DNA of 64,000 nt from Curtobacterium sp. UNCCL20 (lineage in GTDB: Bacteria; Actinomycetota; Actinomycetes; Actinomycetales; Microbacteriaceae), in assembly GCF_900101675.1 (NCBI RefSeq), contig NZ_FNKG01000001.1, positions 1,843,378 through 1,907,377 of the forward strand, given 5' to 3'. A program made the position numbers and the translations under genes. Shown one piece after another: positions 1 through 8,563 of the stretch (its first letter is position 1; each line of letters begins with the position of its first letter). Below the pieces are notes generated by a model, which saw nothing but the letters and a program-made list of their open reading frames with translations, searched no databases and was not told the origin of the DNA.

Positions 1-1
1 A

Positions 2-448
2 CGCAACCCGCGCCGCCTGATCCGGGCACTCGAGATCGCGAGCCGATCCGAGGTCGTCACCCCGAGCCTCCCGGCCGCGCCCCGCGCCTGGCGGCCTGCT
101 CGGATCCTGCACCTGCGGCGCGATCGCGAGCAGCTCGTCACCGCCCTGCACGAACGCGCAGCGCGGATGTTCGAGCGCGGGCTGGTCGACGAGGTCCGTG
201 CCCTCCGCGAGCGGGGTCTCGAGCGGGGGAAGACCGCCCGTGCCGCGATCGGGTACTCGCAGGCGCTCGAGGTCCTCCGCGGCGAGGCCACCCTCGACGA
301 GGCCGTGGAAGCGACCGGCATCGCGACCCGGAAGTACGCGCGTCGGCAGGTGTCCTGGTTCCGGCGGTACGCCGACGCTGCGGAGCTCGACGTCACCGGT
401 GCCGACCGGGCGGCGTTGACGGTGCTGGCCCGTAGGATCGTCCCGTGA
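2..448 (+). CDS. miaA: tRNA dimethylallyltransferase MiaA, C-terminal part (5' end outside window)
   Basis: The first 148 or so codons visible are the C-terminal part of MiaA, which transfers a dimethylallyl group to A37 of tRNAs that read U-initial codons. Reading from base 2 gives [11 protein letters not shown], a hallmark of the family, followed by [12 protein letters not shown] and a GYSQAL stretch in the helical tail domain. The nucleotide-binding N-terminus lies upstream of the window. The stop codon TGA overlaps the GTG start of dapF (GTGA), and miaA-dapF order is common in Actinobacteria. Seen: motifs and overlap. Known: enzyme function. There is no sign of decay in the visible part. 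Confidence 0.87.
   Translation, partial: RNPRRLIRALEIASRSEVVTPSLPAAPRAWRPARILHLRRDREQLVTALHERAARMFERGLVDEVRALRERGLERGKTARAAIGYSQALEVLRGEATLDEAVEATGIATRKYARRQVSWFRRYADAAELDVTGADRAALTVLARRIVP
433..438 (+). promoter_or_regulatory. -10 box of a leaderless dapF transcript
   Basis: TAGGAT is followed by exactly 6 nt and then the GTG start of dapF, so transcription would start at or next to the start codon. It lies inside the end of miaA. Inferred from spacing and from the same layout at nine other genes in the window. Confidence 0.55.
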
Positions 449-1335
449 CCGAGCTGCACTTCACCAAGGGCCAGGGGACCGGCAACGACTTCGTCCTGTT
501 CGCCGACCCCGACGCCACGGTCGACCTGACCCCCGAGCGCATCCGTGCGATCGCGGACCGCCGGTTCGGCGTGGGCGGCGACGGTGTCATCCGCGCAGTC
601 CGGTCCGAATCCCTGCCGGAGGGACGGGCGCTCGTCGCCGAGGACCCGGCCGCGATCTGGTTCATGGACTACCACAACGCCGACGGCACGGTGGCGGAGA
701 TGTGCGGCAACGGCGTCCGCGTCTTCGCCCGCTACCTCACCGAGGCGGGCCTCGTCGAGCTCGCCCCGGGCGAGACCCTGACGGTGGGCAGCCGCAAGGG
801 CCTCGTGGACATCCAGCGCACGACGAACGGCTTCTCCGCCGACCTCGGCCGCTGGGGACTCGGCATCGAGGGCGGCGGCGCGGACGACGTCCTCGTGCGC
901 GCGAAGAACCTCGACAACGCCCGGCCGGGCCTCGGCATCGACGTCGGCAACCCGCACGTCGTCGTCGCCCTCGCGACCGAGGACGAGCTCGCCGACGTCG
1001 ACCTCACGTACGTGCCCGTCCTCGACCCGGTGCCGGCCGCCGGCGCGAACGTCGAGTTCGTGCTCCCCGGCGACCCGCTGGTGCAGGACGGCGTCGGCCA
1101 GATCACGATGCGCGTGCACGAGCGGGGCAGCGGCGAGACGCTGTCCTGCGGAACGGGCGCGGTCGCGGCAGCGCTCGCGACGCGCCACTGGGCGGGCAAC
1201 GGAGCGCCGGACACCTGGCGCGTGCGCGTGCCCGGCGGGGTCGTCACCGTGCGCATGTTCGCTGCGGAGGACGGCGAGCACGTCGCGCTCGCCGGTCCGG
1301 CGGAACTCGTCTTCTCGGGTGACCTGACGGTCTGA
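445..1335 (+). CDS. dapF: diaminopimelate epimerase
   Basis: DapF converts LL-diaminopimelate to the meso form, the last step before lysine and a peptidoglycan building block. The 296-residue product has normal family length. Both catalytic cysteines are visible: Cys87 in MCGNGVR and Cys235 in [11 protein letters not shown], plus the N-terminal [12 protein letters not shown] motif. GTG at 445 is chosen because the reading frame starts KGQGTGND only 8 residues later, because a TAGGAT box sits 6 nt upstream, and because of the 4-nt overlap with miaA. The gene ends in front of a palindromic repeat and a convergent methyltransferase. Function is certain by motif. Confidence 0.95.
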   Translation: MTELHFTKGQGTGNDFVLFADPDATVDLTPERIRAIADRRFGVGGDGVIRAVRSESLPEGRALVAEDPAAIWFMDYHNADGTVAEMCGNGVRVFARYLTEAGLVELAPGETLTVGSRKGLVDIQRTTNGFSADLGRWGLGIEGGGADDVLVRAKNLDNARPGLGIDVGNPHVVVALATEDELADVDLTYVPVLDPVPAAGANVEFVLPGDPLVQDGVGQITMRVHERGSGETLSCGTGAVAAALATRHWAGNGAPDTWRVRVPGGVVTVRMFAAEDGEHVALAGPAELVFSGDLTV

Positions 1336-1354
1336 CCCGACCACGGGCACTCGA

Positions 1355-1408
1355 CCTGGAGGCACGACCCGCGTCACCGACGTCGCTGGCGCGGGCCGCG
1401 CCTCCAGT
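1355..1408. repeat. CTGGAGGC-type palindromic element between convergent genes
   Basis: CCTGGAGGCACG and CGCGCCTCCAG form the outer arms of an imperfect hairpin after dapF and before the convergent methyltransferase. It is one of at least eight intergenic copies in this window. It could act as a bidirectional transcription stop; no T-tract follows. Confidence 0.7.
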
Positions 1409-1436
1409 CCGACCGCCGCTGGTGCGTCGCCGAGGC

Positions 1437-1475
1437 GACCTCGCGCAGTCCGGAGGTGACCTCGCGCAGTCCGGA
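1437..1475. repeat. 18-nt direct repeat, two copies
   Basis: GACCTCGCGCAGTCCGGA occurs at 1437-1454 and again at 1458-1475, separated by 3 nt. It lies just past the stop codon of the minus-strand methyltransferase. No function is evident. Confidence 0.6.
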
Positions 1476-1484
1476 CAGGGCCGG

Positions 1485-2096
1485 TCAGGCCGTGCGGTGC
1501 ACCCGCAGGACCCGGAACCCCTTGTCGGTCGTCGCGCGGGACACGTGGAACGCGGCGTCGAGGGTCTGCTGCAGCCAGCGCTGCAACGAGTCCCCGCCGA
1601 GGTCCTTCGAGACGACCAGCCAGGCGTCGCCGCCCACCTCGAGCCGGGGGAGCCAGGTGAGCAGGATCTGGTGCAGCTCGTCCTTGCCGACCCGGATCGG
1701 CGGGTTCGACCAGATGGTCCGGAACCGGAGGTCGGCGGGGACGTCGTCGGGGAGCGCGACCGTGACGTTGTCGGTAGCGGCCGCGGCGGCGTTCGCCCGG
1801 GCGAGGCCGAGCACGCGCTCGTTGACGTCCACGCCCCAGACCCGGGCGTCGGGGGAGTGCAGCGCCATCGTGATCGCGATCGGACCCCAGCCGCACCCGA
1901 CGTCGAGCAGAGCGCCCTCGGCCGCGGGTGGCGGCACGGAACCGAGCAGTACCCGGGTGCCACGGTCGAGTCCGTCGGGGCTGAAGACGCCCGCCGCGGT
2001 GGTCAGCGTGAGCGGCCGCCCGGCGAGGGTGACGTGGATCTGGCGAGGCCGTGCGTCGCTCTCCGGACTGGCCGAGAAGTAGTGGTCGTTCGCCAT
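1485..2096 (-). CDS. class I SAM-dependent methyltransferase, RsmC/RlmG-like MTS domain
   Basis: A 203-residue methyltransferase. The SAM-binding motif I is LLDVGCGWGPIAI and the catalytic-type motif IV is SNPPIRVGKDELH; an NPP motif is typical of MTS-family enzymes that methylate guanine N2 in rRNA. It is about half the length of RsmC, which has a duplicated non-catalytic half, so it corresponds to the single-domain form and the target cannot be fixed from sequence. ATG at 2096 is preferred over upstream in-frame starts because a TACGGT box lies exactly 6 nt before it and because the upstream extension would run into the hflX promoter. Divergent from hflX, convergent with dapF. Confidence 0.85.
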   Translation of the reverse strand: MANDHYFSASPESDARPRQIHVTLAGRPLTLTTAAGVFSPDGLDRGTRVLLGSVPPPAAEGALLDVGCGWGPIAITMALHSPDARVWGVDVNERVLGLARANAAAAATDNVTVALPDDVPADLRFRTIWSNPPIRVGKDELHQILLTWLPRLEVGGDAWLVVSKDLGGDSLQRWLQQTLDAAFHVSRATTDKGFRVLRVHRTA

Positions 2097-2102
2097 GGAT
2101 GA

Positions 2103-2108
2103 ACCGTA
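2103..2108 (-). promoter_or_regulatory. -10 box of a leaderless methyltransferase transcript
   Basis: On the minus strand TACGGT is followed by 6 nt and the ATG at 2096. This supports both the promoter and the start choice. Confidence 0.55.
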
Positions 2109-2148
2109 CCGGGAACTCCGTGTGTCCCGAGCGCTGCGGAGGTACCCT

Positions 2149-3714
2149 GTGGACAGCATGACGGATACCCATGAGCACGACGAACCAATGACGGACGACC
2201 GCGCACTCGGAGACGACAGCGCCGCTGGTGTCGTCGAACGAGTCCTGCGCAACGCGGACTCCCGGGCGGCCTCGTCCGTGTTCGCACCGGCGCAGGCGAT
2301 TCAGACCAGGTCGGTCGACGACCGCACCTGGAACGGGGACGGCGACCAGTACGACCGCGAGGACCGTGCGGCACTGCGCCGAGTGGCCGGCCTCTCCACC
2401 GAGCTCGAGGACGTCACCGAGGTCGAGTACCGGCAGCTCCGGCTCGAGCAGGTCGTCCTCATCGGCGTGTACCCGCAGGGTGACGCCGCCGAAGCCGAGA
2501 ACTCGCTGCGCGAACTCGCCGCCCTCGCCGAGACCGCGGGCGCCGTGGTCCTCGACGGGCTGCTGCAGCGCCGGCCGAACCCCGACCCCTCCACCTACCT
2601 CGGCAAGGGCAAGGCCGAAGAACTCGCGATGGTCGTTAAGGCCACCGGAGCGGACACGGTCATCGCCGACACCGAACTCGCCCCGTCCCAGCGCCGTGCG
2701 CTCGAGGACGTCGTGAAGGTGAAGGTGATCGACCGCACCGCGGTGATCCTCGACATCTTCAGCCAGCACGCCAAGAGCCGAGAGGGCAAGGCCCAGGTCG
2801 AGCTCGCCCAGCTCGAGTACCTCCTCCCGCGACTCCGCGGTTGGGGTGAGTCGATGTCCCGTCAGGCCGGTGGTCAGGTCTCCGGCGGTGCGGGCATGGG
2901 CTCACGTGGTCCCGGTGAGACGAAGATCGAACTCGACCGCCGCCGCATCCACACCCGGATGTCGAAGCTGCGCCGCCAGATCGCCGGCTTCCGCCCCGCG
3001 CGCGAGGCCAAGCGCGCGGACCGACACCGCAACTCCGTGCCGAGCGTCGCCATCGCCGGCTACACGAACGCGGGGAAGTCCTCGCTGCTCAACCGTCTGA
3101 CGAGCGCCGGCGTGCTCGTGCAGAACCAGCTGTTCGCGACGCTGGACGCGACGGTCCGCCGGACCGAGAGCGCAAAGGGCCGCGAGTTCACCTTCGTGGA
3201 CACCGTCGGCTTCGTCCGGAACCTGCCGCACCAGCTGGTCGAGGCGTTCCGTTCCACGCTCGAGGAAGTGGGCGAAGCGGACGTCATCGTGCACGTCGTC
3301 GACGGTTCCCACCCGGACCCGGCGGCGCAGCTCGCCACCGTGCGCGAGGTCATCGCCGAGGTCGAGGCCCGCGAGATCCCCGAGATCGTGGCGTTCAACA
3401 AGTCGGACCTCATCGACGAGTCGCAGCGGCTCGTGCTGGTCGGACTCGTGCCGGACGCGGTGTTCGTCTCCGCCCGGACGGGTGAGGGCATCCAGGACCT
3501 CCTCGACGCGATCGAGGCGCGGCTGCCCGAGCCGGACGTCGAACTCACCGTGGTGATCCCGTACGACCGCGGCGACCTCGTGTCGACGCTGCACGACGCC
3601 GGCGCGGTGGAGTCCGTCGACTACGTCGAGGACGGCACGCGCCTGCGGGTGCGGGTGTTCCGACGCCAGGTCGCAGAACTCGACCCGTTCGTGGTGGCGC
3701 CCGTCGCGTCCTGA
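2149..3714 (+). CDS. hflX: GTPase HflX, ribosome splitting/rescue factor
   Basis: HflX is a GTPase that binds the 50S subunit and rescues stalled ribosomes, notably after heat or antibiotic stress. The 521-residue product has the N-terminal HflX domain (LDGLLQRRPNPDPSTYLGKGKAEEL split around residues 120-150), the glycine-rich linker RGPGETKIELDRRRI, then the G domain with G1 GYTNAGKSS, G3 DTVGF and G4 NKSD. GTG at 2149 is chosen because GGAGG at 2138-2142 sits 6 nt upstream; ATG at 2158 is the alternative and would lie 15 nt from it. The gene is divergent from the methyltransferase and convergent with lexA across a repeat-rich gap. Confidence 0.95.
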   Translation: MDSMTDTHEHDEPMTDDRALGDDSAAGVVERVLRNADSRAASSVFAPAQAIQTRSVDDRTWNGDGDQYDREDRAALRRVAGLSTELEDVTEVEYRQLRLEQVVLIGVYPQGDAAEAENSLRELAALAETAGAVVLDGLLQRRPNPDPSTYLGKGKAEELAMVVKATGADTVIADTELAPSQRRALEDVVKVKVIDRTAVILDIFSQHAKSREGKAQVELAQLEYLLPRLRGWGESMSRQAGGQVSGGAGMGSRGPGETKIELDRRRIHTRMSKLRRQIAGFRPAREAKRADRHRNSVPSVAIAGYTNAGKSSLLNRLTSAGVLVQNQLFATLDATVRRTESAKGREFTFVDTVGFVRNLPHQLVEAFRSTLEEVGEADVIVHVVDGSHPDPAAQLATVREVIAEVEAREIPEIVAFNKSDLIDESQRLVLVGLVPDAVFVSARTGEGIQDLLDAIEARLPEPDVELTVVIPYDRGDLVSTLHDAGAVESVDYVEDGTRLRVRVFRRQVAELDPFVVAPVAS

Positions 3715-3716
3715 CG

Positions 3717-3749
3717 GCCTGGAGGCGCGGCGCGCGTCCGCCGCGCCGG
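3717..3749. terminator. hairpin after hflX, variant of the CTGGAGGCGCG element
   Basis: GGCCTGGAGGCGCGG begins 2 nt after the hflX stop. The right arm has drifted, but GGCGCGGCG (3724-3732) pairs with CGCCGCGCC (3739-3747) around a 6-nt loop. It is probably a transcription stop without a U-tract. Confidence 0.5.
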
Positions 3750-3809
3750 CCGGGTGGGTCGGCTGGCCCTGTGGTTCGTGGCGGTTCCGGCGGTCCCGTG
3801 GTCCGGCGG

Positions 3810-3839
3810 TTCCGTGGTTCCGTGGTTCCGTGGTTCCGT
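3810..3839. repeat. 8-nt tandem repeat TTCCGTGG
   Basis: Three exact copies of TTCCGTGG plus a partial fourth, within a wider stretch of degenerate GGTTCCG units from 3776. It lies directly before the large palindrome, which also contains GTGGTTCC. Confidence 0.75.
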
Positions 3840-3845
3840 TCGCAG

Positions 3846-3909
3846 CCGCACAACCGAAATCGCCTGGAACCACGGGATCCCGTGGTTCCAGGCGACTTCG
3901 GTTGTGCGG
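3846..3909. repeat. 64-nt near-perfect palindrome between hflX and lexA
   Basis: The arms pair over 32 bp with a single mismatch (3859/3896) and no unpaired loop; the centre is GGGATCCC. The outer end reads CCGCACAACCGAA. It separates the convergent genes hflX and lexA, so a bidirectional terminator or cruciform-forming element is likely. Confidence 0.85.
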
Positions 3910-3947
3910 AGCGGCGGGCAGCTGCAGGCGCGACCGGGGCGGCGGGC

Positions 3948-4592
3948 TCAGAGCGAGCGGAGGACCGCCACGACCTTGCCGAGGACGGTGGCCGCGTCGC
4001 CGAGGATCGGCTCGAACGCGGTGTTCCGGGGGAGCAGCCACGTGTGACCGTCCCGCTGGCGGAAGACCTTGACGGTCGCTTCCTCGTCGAGCATGGCGGC
4101 GACGATGTCACCGTTCTCCGCCGTCTGCTGCGACCGGACGACCACCCAGTCGCCGTCGCAGATCGCGGCGTCGATCATCGACTCGCCGACGACCTTGAGC
4201 ATGAAGAGGTCACCCGTGCCGACGAGCTGACGGGGGAGCGGCACGATCTCGTCGACGTGCTGCTCTGCCGTGATGGGCACACCGGCGGCGATGCGGCCGA
4301 CCAGCGGGACGAGGGTGGTGGCGTCGACGTCGGGGCCGTCGACGTCCGGCGTGGGCTCGTCGACCAGGACCTCGAGCGCACGGGGACGGTTCGGGTCGCG
4401 GCGGATCCAGCCGCCGAGCTCGAGCTGACCGAGCTGGTGGGAGACGCTCGAGAGCGATGAGAGGCCGGCGGCGTCGCCGATCTCACGCATGCTCGGCGGG
4501 TACCCCCGGCTGGCGATCGACGCGCGGATCGCGTCGAGGATCGCCTGCTGCTTCGCCGTCAGCGGCTTCTGGCCCCGCAGTTCGTCCACCAC
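3948..4592 (-). CDS. lexA: LexA repressor, SOS regulator
   Basis: LexA represses SOS genes and cleaves itself when RecA filaments form. Residues 10-75 are the winged helix ([15 protein letters not shown], then [15 protein letters not shown]). The self-cleavage site is Ala103-Gly104 in GRIAAGVP, with the catalytic dyad Ser138 (GESMIDA) and Lys175 (ATVKVF). The length of about 214 residues fits actinobacterial LexA. The start is the GTG at 4592, or the next GTG, because AAGGG lies 9 nt upstream and no ATG is nearby; the long upstream open frame is non-coding. Divergent from a LysM protein, with LexA boxes in the shared promoter region, so autoregulation is expected. Confidence 0.93.
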   Translation of the reverse strand: MVDELRGQKPLTAKQQAILDAIRASIASRGYPPSMREIGDAAGLSSLSSVSHQLGQLELGGWIRRDPNRPRALEVLVDEPTPDVDGPDVDATTLVPLVGRIAAGVPITAEQHVDEIVPLPRQLVGTGDLFMLKVVGESMIDAAICDGDWVVVRSQQTAENGDIVAAMLDEEATVKVFRQRDGHTWLLPRNTAFEPILGDAATVLGKVVAVLRSL

Positions 4593-4668
4593 GTCGTCTC
4601 GCCCTTCGTCGGTGCTGAGACCGTGCCGCGGGAATGTCGGTGGTCCCCGTTTGACTTGTCCCAGTCGA

Positions 4669-4714
4669 TCGAAACAGTATCCGACCGGTCCACCCCGGAC
4701 AAACACCTGTTCGA
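4669..4714. promoter_or_regulatory. two weak candidate LexA boxes
   Basis: TCGAAACAGTATCCGA (4669-4684) and ACAAACACCTGTTCGA (4699-4714) match the TCGAAC-N4-GTTCGA consensus at 9 and 10 of 12 fixed positions. They lie just upstream of lexA. Confidence 0.4.
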
Positions 4715-4771
4715 GCGTGTCGGCAGAAATCCTCCCAGAAATCTCCGCACAGGACTTGTGTGACCTCGCAT

Positions 4772-4787
4772 TCGAAACTATGTTCGG
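4772..4787. promoter_or_regulatory. LexA box upstream of the LysM gene
   Basis: TCGAAACTATGTTCGG matches the actinobacterial LexA consensus TCGAAC-N4-GTTCGA at 10 of 12 positions, with the spacer intact. It sits 40 nt before the LysM start codon. Confidence 0.75.
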
Positions 4788-4827
4788 TACAGGACTTCGG
4801 TTCGACCGAACGGGAAGGCAGAACGAC

Positions 4828-5196
4828 ATGAGCACCATCGCCATCGCTGACATCCAGCGGACCTCGGCGCCCGCCGTGCGTACGCGCCTGCGCCTGACGC
4901 GCCGCGGCCGGTTCGTCATCACGACGCTCGCCGCGATCCCGCTCCTCATCGTCGTCGCGCTCGCGGTGCTGAACGGCGGCCAGGCCTCGGCCGGCAACAC
5001 CTCCGGCACCACGCACTTCGACACCGTCACCATCCAGCCGGGCGAGACGCTCTGGCAGCTGGCAGAGGAGACCGCGCCGAACGCCGACCCGCGCGACTTC
5101 GTGCAGGACGTCGTCAGCCTCAACGCGCTGAACAGCTCCGCGCTGCAGGCCGGCGAGCAGATCGCCATCCCGACGAAGTACACGAACGGGCAGTAG
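4828..5196 (+). CDS. LysM membrane protein, probable SOS-induced cell-division inhibitor (DivS/ChiZ/YneA type)
   Basis: A 122-residue protein with a basic N-terminus ([11 protein letters not shown]), one membrane segment at about residues 27-48, and a single extracellular LysM domain ([14 protein letters not shown] to QAGEQIAIP, about residues 62-115). LysM binds peptidoglycan. It is divergent from lexA with a LexA box between them. That is the layout of DivS in Corynebacterium, the Rv2719c protein in Mycobacterium and YneA in Bacillus, which halt septation during DNA damage. ATG 4828 follows GGAAGG at 4812-4817. The SOS role is inferred from context and domain; sequence outside LysM is not conserved in this group. 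Confidence 0.85.
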   Translation: MSTIAIADIQRTSAPAVRTRLRLTRRGRFVITTLAAIPLLIVVALAVLNGGQASAGNTSGTTHFDTVTIQPGETLWQLAEETAPNADPRDFVQDVVSLNALNSSALQAGEQIAIPTKYTNGQ

Positions 5197-5344
5197 CACG
5201 CGGGACGGGCTCGCGGACCCGAAGGAGCTCGCGAACTCGAACGGGCAGGCGGGCCCGAACGGGCACGCGGACCAGAACGGGCGGGACTGCCAGGTCGCAG
5301 GGCGCACCGTCCGGACGGCCGGTCCAACGGCGGGTCACGCGGCC

Positions 5345-5350
5345 TACGAT
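5345..5350 (+). promoter_or_regulatory. -10 box of a leaderless hisC transcript
   Basis: TACGAT, then 6 nt, then GTG 5357. The 148 nt before it hold only imperfect repeats of CGAACGGGC and GCGGACC-like words. Confidence 0.6.
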
Positions 5351-5356
5351 GGATCG

Positions 5357-6481
5357 GTGGCATTCACGCTCGAAGACCTCCCGATCCGAGACGACCTGCG
5401 CGGGCAGAGCCCCTACGGCGCCCCGCAGAAGCACGTCCGCGTGCAGCTCAACGTCAACGAGAACACGCATCCGGTGCCGGAGGACGTCGCCGAGGACATC
5501 GTGGCGTCGATCCGACAGGCCCTCGCGACCGTGAACCGCTACCCTGACCGCGAGTTCACCGAGCTGCGGCAGTCGCTCGCCGATTACCTGCAGCGCGATC
5601 TCCGCGACGGGCAGCGCCTCGGTCCCGAGCAGATCTGGGCGGCGAACGGCTCGAACGAGGTCTTGCAGCAGCTCCTCCAGGCCTTCGGTGGTCCCGGGCG
5701 GACTGTGCTCGGGTTCCCTCCCACCTACTCGATGCACTCGATCCTCGCGGCGGGCACGGGCACCACCTGGATCCCGGCGCAGCGTGACGACGAGTACCGC
5801 ACCCCGCCCGAGACCGTCGTTGCCGCGATCCACGAACACCGACCGGACATCGTCTTCCTCTGCGGCCCGAACAACCCGACGGGCACCCCGCTGCCCATCG
5901 AGACGATCGAGGCCGCCTACGACGCGACCGACGGCATCGTGATGGTGGACGAGGCGTACGCCGAGTTCATGCCCGCGGACAAGCCGAGCGCCCTCACGCT
6001 GCTCCCGGGCCGCGAGCGTCTCGTCGTGTCCCGCACCATGAGCAAGGCGTTCGCGTTCGCCGGCGCCCGCGTCGGCTACATGGCCGCGCACCCCGCGGTC
6101 ATCGACGCGCTCCGGCTCGTCCGGCTGCCCTACCACCTGTCCGCCCTGACGCAGGCGGCAGCCATCGCCGCGCTCCGGCACGCCCCCGAGATGCTCGCCA
6201 TGGTGGACGACATCAAGCAGCAGCGCGACCGCATGGTCACCGAGCTGCAGGCGATGGGCTACCGCACCTACGAGACGTGGTCGAACTTCGTCCTGTTCGG
6301 TGGCGTCGCCGACCCGCACGCCGCGTTCGAGGCGCTCCTCGAGCAGGACGTCATCGTCCGTGACCTCGGCATCCCGAACCACCTCCGGGTGAGCGCGGGC
6401 ACGGAAGAGGAGACGACCGCCTTCCTCGACGCGATGCGCCGGGTCGCCGCGGACCAGCCGCCGGTTAGGGTTGGGGCATGA
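5357..6481 (+). CDS. hisC: histidinol-phosphate aminotransferase
   Basis: HisC is a PLP fold-type I aminotransferase that makes histidinol phosphate from imidazole acetol phosphate and glutamate. The 374-residue product has the family signature [17 protein letters not shown] with PLP lysine Lys230, the CGPNNPTG substrate/PLP motif, and [11 protein letters not shown] at 5357 begins [14 protein letters not shown] and is preceded by TACGAT at leaderless spacing. An ATG at 5349 is in another frame. It overlaps hisB by 4 nt (ATGA). It may also serve as an aromatic aminotransferase, as in other Actinobacteria. First gene of a hisC-hisB-hisH-priA operon. Confidence 0.95.
   Translation: MAFTLEDLPIRDDLRGQSPYGAPQKHVRVQLNVNENTHPVPEDVAEDIVASIRQALATVNRYPDREFTELRQSLADYLQRDLRDGQRLGPEQIWAANGSNEVLQQLLQAFGGPGRTVLGFPPTYSMHSILAAGTGTTWIPAQRDDEYRTPPETVVAAIHEHRPDIVFLCGPNNPTGTPLPIETIEAAYDATDGIVMVDEAYAEFMPADKPSALTLLPGRERLVVSRTMSKAFAFAGARVGYMAAHPAVIDALRLVRLPYHLSALTQAAAIAALRHAPEMLAMVDDIKQQRDRMVTELQAMGYRTYETWSNFVLFGGVADPHAAFEALLEQDVIVRDLGIPNHLRVSAGTEEETTAFLDAMRRVAADQPPVRVGA
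6466..6471 (+). promoter_or_regulatory. -10 box inside hisC, possible internal leaderless hisB promoter
   Basis: TAGGGT lies 6 nt before the hisB ATG at 6478, inside the last codons of hisC. This suggests that hisB and downstream genes can be transcribed without hisC. Confidence 0.45.
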
Positions 6482-7080
6482 CCGCGCGCACCGCCTCGAT
6501 CAGCCGCAGCACGAGCGAATCGAGCGTCGAACTCGAGCTGGACCTCGACGGCACCGGCACCTCGGAGATCTCGACGAGCGTGCCGTTCTTCGACCACATG
6601 CTGACCGCGTTCAGCAAGCACTCGCTCATCGACCTGCGGGTGCGTTCGACGGGTGACACCGACATCGACGTGCACCACACGGTGGAGGACACCGGCATCG
6701 TGCTCGGCCAGGCGATCAAGCAGGCCCTTGGCGACCGGTCCGGCATCGGCCGGTACGGCGACGCCCTGGTGCCCCTCGACGAGGCACTGGCGCAGGCCGT
6801 CGTCGACGTGTCCGGTCGGCCGTTCCTGGTGCACAGCGGTGAGCCGGCGGGCTTCGAGTTCCACCGCATCGGTGGGCACTTCACCGGATCGATGGTCCGC
6901 CACGTGTTCGAGGCGATCACGTTCAACGCCGGCATCACCGTCCACGTCCGCGTGCTCGAGGGTCGCGACCCGCACCACATCGCGGAAGCCGAGTTCAAGG
7001 CGTTCGCGCGAGCCATGCGCAAGGCGGTCGAACTGGACCCGCGCGTCGACGGCATCCCCTCCACGAAGGGCGCCCTGTGA
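6478..7080 (+). CDS. hisB: imidazoleglycerol-phosphate dehydratase
   Basis: HisB dehydrates imidazole glycerol phosphate to imidazole acetol phosphate, using two Mn ions held by His and Glu residues of two repeated half-domains. The first site is FFDHML with HHTVEDTGI; the second is [16 protein letters not shown]. The 200-residue length is that of the monofunctional actinobacterial enzyme, without a histidinol phosphatase domain. Its ATG overlaps the hisC stop and its TGA overlaps the GTG of hisH, so translation is coupled along the operon. Confidence 0.96.
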   Translation: MTARTASISRSTSESSVELELDLDGTGTSEISTSVPFFDHMLTAFSKHSLIDLRVRSTGDTDIDVHHTVEDTGIVLGQAIKQALGDRSGIGRYGDALVPLDEALAQAVVDVSGRPFLVHSGEPAGFEFHRIGGHFTGSMVRHVFEAITFNAGITVHVRVLEGRDPHHIAEAEFKAFARAMRKAVELDPRVDGIPSTKGAL

Positions 7081-7715
7081 CAACCGTGAAGCCGAACGTC
7101 GTCGTCCTCGACTACGGCTCGGGCAACGTGCACTCCGCGGCCAAGGCGCTCGAGCGCGCCGGTGCAGACGTCACGCTGAGCTCGGACAAGCAGACGGCAC
7201 TGCAGGCAGACGGGCTGCTCGTGCCGGGTGTCGGCGCGTTCGCCGCGGTGATCGACCAGCTCGAGAGCGTGCAGGGTGGCGAGATCGTCGACCGTCGTCT
7301 CGCCGGGGGCCGCCCGGTGCTCGGCATCTGCGTCGGCATGCAGGTGCTCTTCTCGCGCGGGGTCGAACGGGGCGCCGACGTCGAAGGCCTCGGCCAGTGG
7401 CCCGGGACCGTGCAGGAGATCCAGGCCGAGGTCCTGCCGCACATGGGCTGGAACACCGTGCAGGCACCCGAGGACTCGGTGCTGTTCGACGGCCTGCACG
7501 ACGAACGCTTCTACTTCGTGCACTCCTACGGCGTGACCGACTTCCCGCTCGAGGCGTACGGGCCGTTCCGCGCGCCCCGTCTGACCTGGGCCGAGCACGG
7601 GCAGCCGTTCATCGCCGCGGTCGAGAACGGGCCGCTCACCGCCACGCAGTTCCACCCCGAGAAGTCCGGCGAACCGGGCATCCGCCTGCTCTCCAACTGG
7701 GTCCGCTCGCTCTGA
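7077..7715 (+). CDS. hisH: imidazole glycerol phosphate synthase glutaminase subunit
   Basis: HisH is the class I glutamine amidotransferase that feeds ammonia to HisF. Nucleophile Cys85 is in GICVGMQ, and the His193/Glu195 pair is in TQFHPEKSG. The product of 212 residues is complete. Start GTG 7077 overlaps hisB by 4 nt. hisF is not in this window, so it must lie elsewhere. The next gene, priA, follows after 97 nt. Confidence 0.95.
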   Translation: MTTVKPNVVVLDYGSGNVHSAAKALERAGADVTLSSDKQTALQADGLLVPGVGAFAAVIDQLESVQGGEIVDRRLAGGRPVLGICVGMQVLFSRGVERGADVEGLGQWPGTVQEIQAEVLPHMGWNTVQAPEDSVLFDGLHDERFYFVHSYGVTDFPLEAYGPFRAPRLTWAEHGQPFIAAVENGPLTATQFHPEKSGEPGIRLLSNWVRSL

Positions 7716-7812
7716 ACCCGGCCGCCACCGGGCGCGACGGCCGTGCCGGACGCGCACCGGGCCTCCCGGCCGTCCGCAGCCCCTCCTCCACCGCAACGAA
7801 ACCGACAGGACC

Positions 7813-8559
7813 ATGACCGACCTCATCGCCACCCCGCCCCTCGTCCTGCTCCCCGCCGTGGACGTCGTCGACGGCCAGGCGGTGCGCCTCACCCAGGGCG
7901 AAGCCGGCAGTGAGACGGGGTACGGCGACCCGGTTTCGGCCGCCCGCACCTGGCGCGACCAGGGTGCGGAGTGGATCCACCTCGTCGACCTCGACGCTGC
8001 CTTCGGCCGGGGCGACAACCGCCGGGTGATCGCGCACGCCATCCGCGAGGTCGAGGGTGTCGACGTCGAACTGTCCGGCGGCATCCGCGACGACGCGTCG
8101 CTCGAGGCCGCGCTGGCGACCGGGGCTGCCCGGGTGAACCTCGGCACGGCCGCCCTCGAGCACCCCGAGTGGGCCGCGAACGTGATCCGCAAGTACGGCG
8201 AGCAGATCGCGGTGGGGCTCGACGTGCGCGGCACGACGCTCGCGAGCCGCGGCTGGACGGAGGACGCGGGGGACCTCTGGGAGGTGCTCGACCGCCTCGA
8301 GGAAGCCGGCTGCGCCCGCTACGTGGTGACCGACGTCACGAAGGACGGCACGCTGCAGGGCCCGAACGTGGACCTGCTGCGCGAGGTCTGCGACCGGACG
8401 GACCAGCCCGTCGTGGCCTCCGGTGGCATCTCGACGCTCGACGACCTCCGTGCGCTGCGCGAGCTCGTGCCGCACGGGCTGGAGGGCGCGATCATCGGCA
8501 AGGCGCTCTACTCGGGGGCGTTCACGCTGCCGGCCGCCCTCGACATCGCCTCGGAGTAG
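7813..8559 (+). CDS. priA: phosphoribosyl isomerase A (HisA, probably bifunctional HisA/TrpF)
   Basis: A 248-residue TIM-barrel isomerase of the HisA/HisF family. In Actinobacteria without a separate trpF, this enzyme (PriA) isomerises both ProFAR in histidine and PRA in tryptophan synthesis. The catalytic aspartates are Asp17 in LPAVDVVDG and Asp137 in [14 protein letters not shown], and [14 protein letters not shown] is the phosphate-binding region. The bifunctional name is inferred from lineage; trpF absence cannot be judged here. It closes the his operon and is followed 4 nt later by an SseB-family gene. Confidence 0.9.
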   Translation: MTDLIATPPLVLLPAVDVVDGQAVRLTQGEAGSETGYGDPVSAARTWRDQGAEWIHLVDLDAAFGRGDNRRVIAHAIREVEGVDVELSGGIRDDASLEAALATGAARVNLGTAALEHPEWAANVIRKYGEQIAVGLDVRGTTLASRGWTEDAGDLWEVLDRLEEAGCARYVVTDVTKDGTLQGPNVDLLREVCDRTDQPVVASGGISTLDDLRALRELVPHGLEGAIIGKALYSGAFTLPAALDIASE

Positions 8560-8563
8560 CCGC

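Noticed and set aside
4593..5363. Long N-terminal extension of LexA
   Set aside because: The open frame runs through the LexA boxes and the LysM gene; the winged helix begins right after GTG 4592, matching family length.
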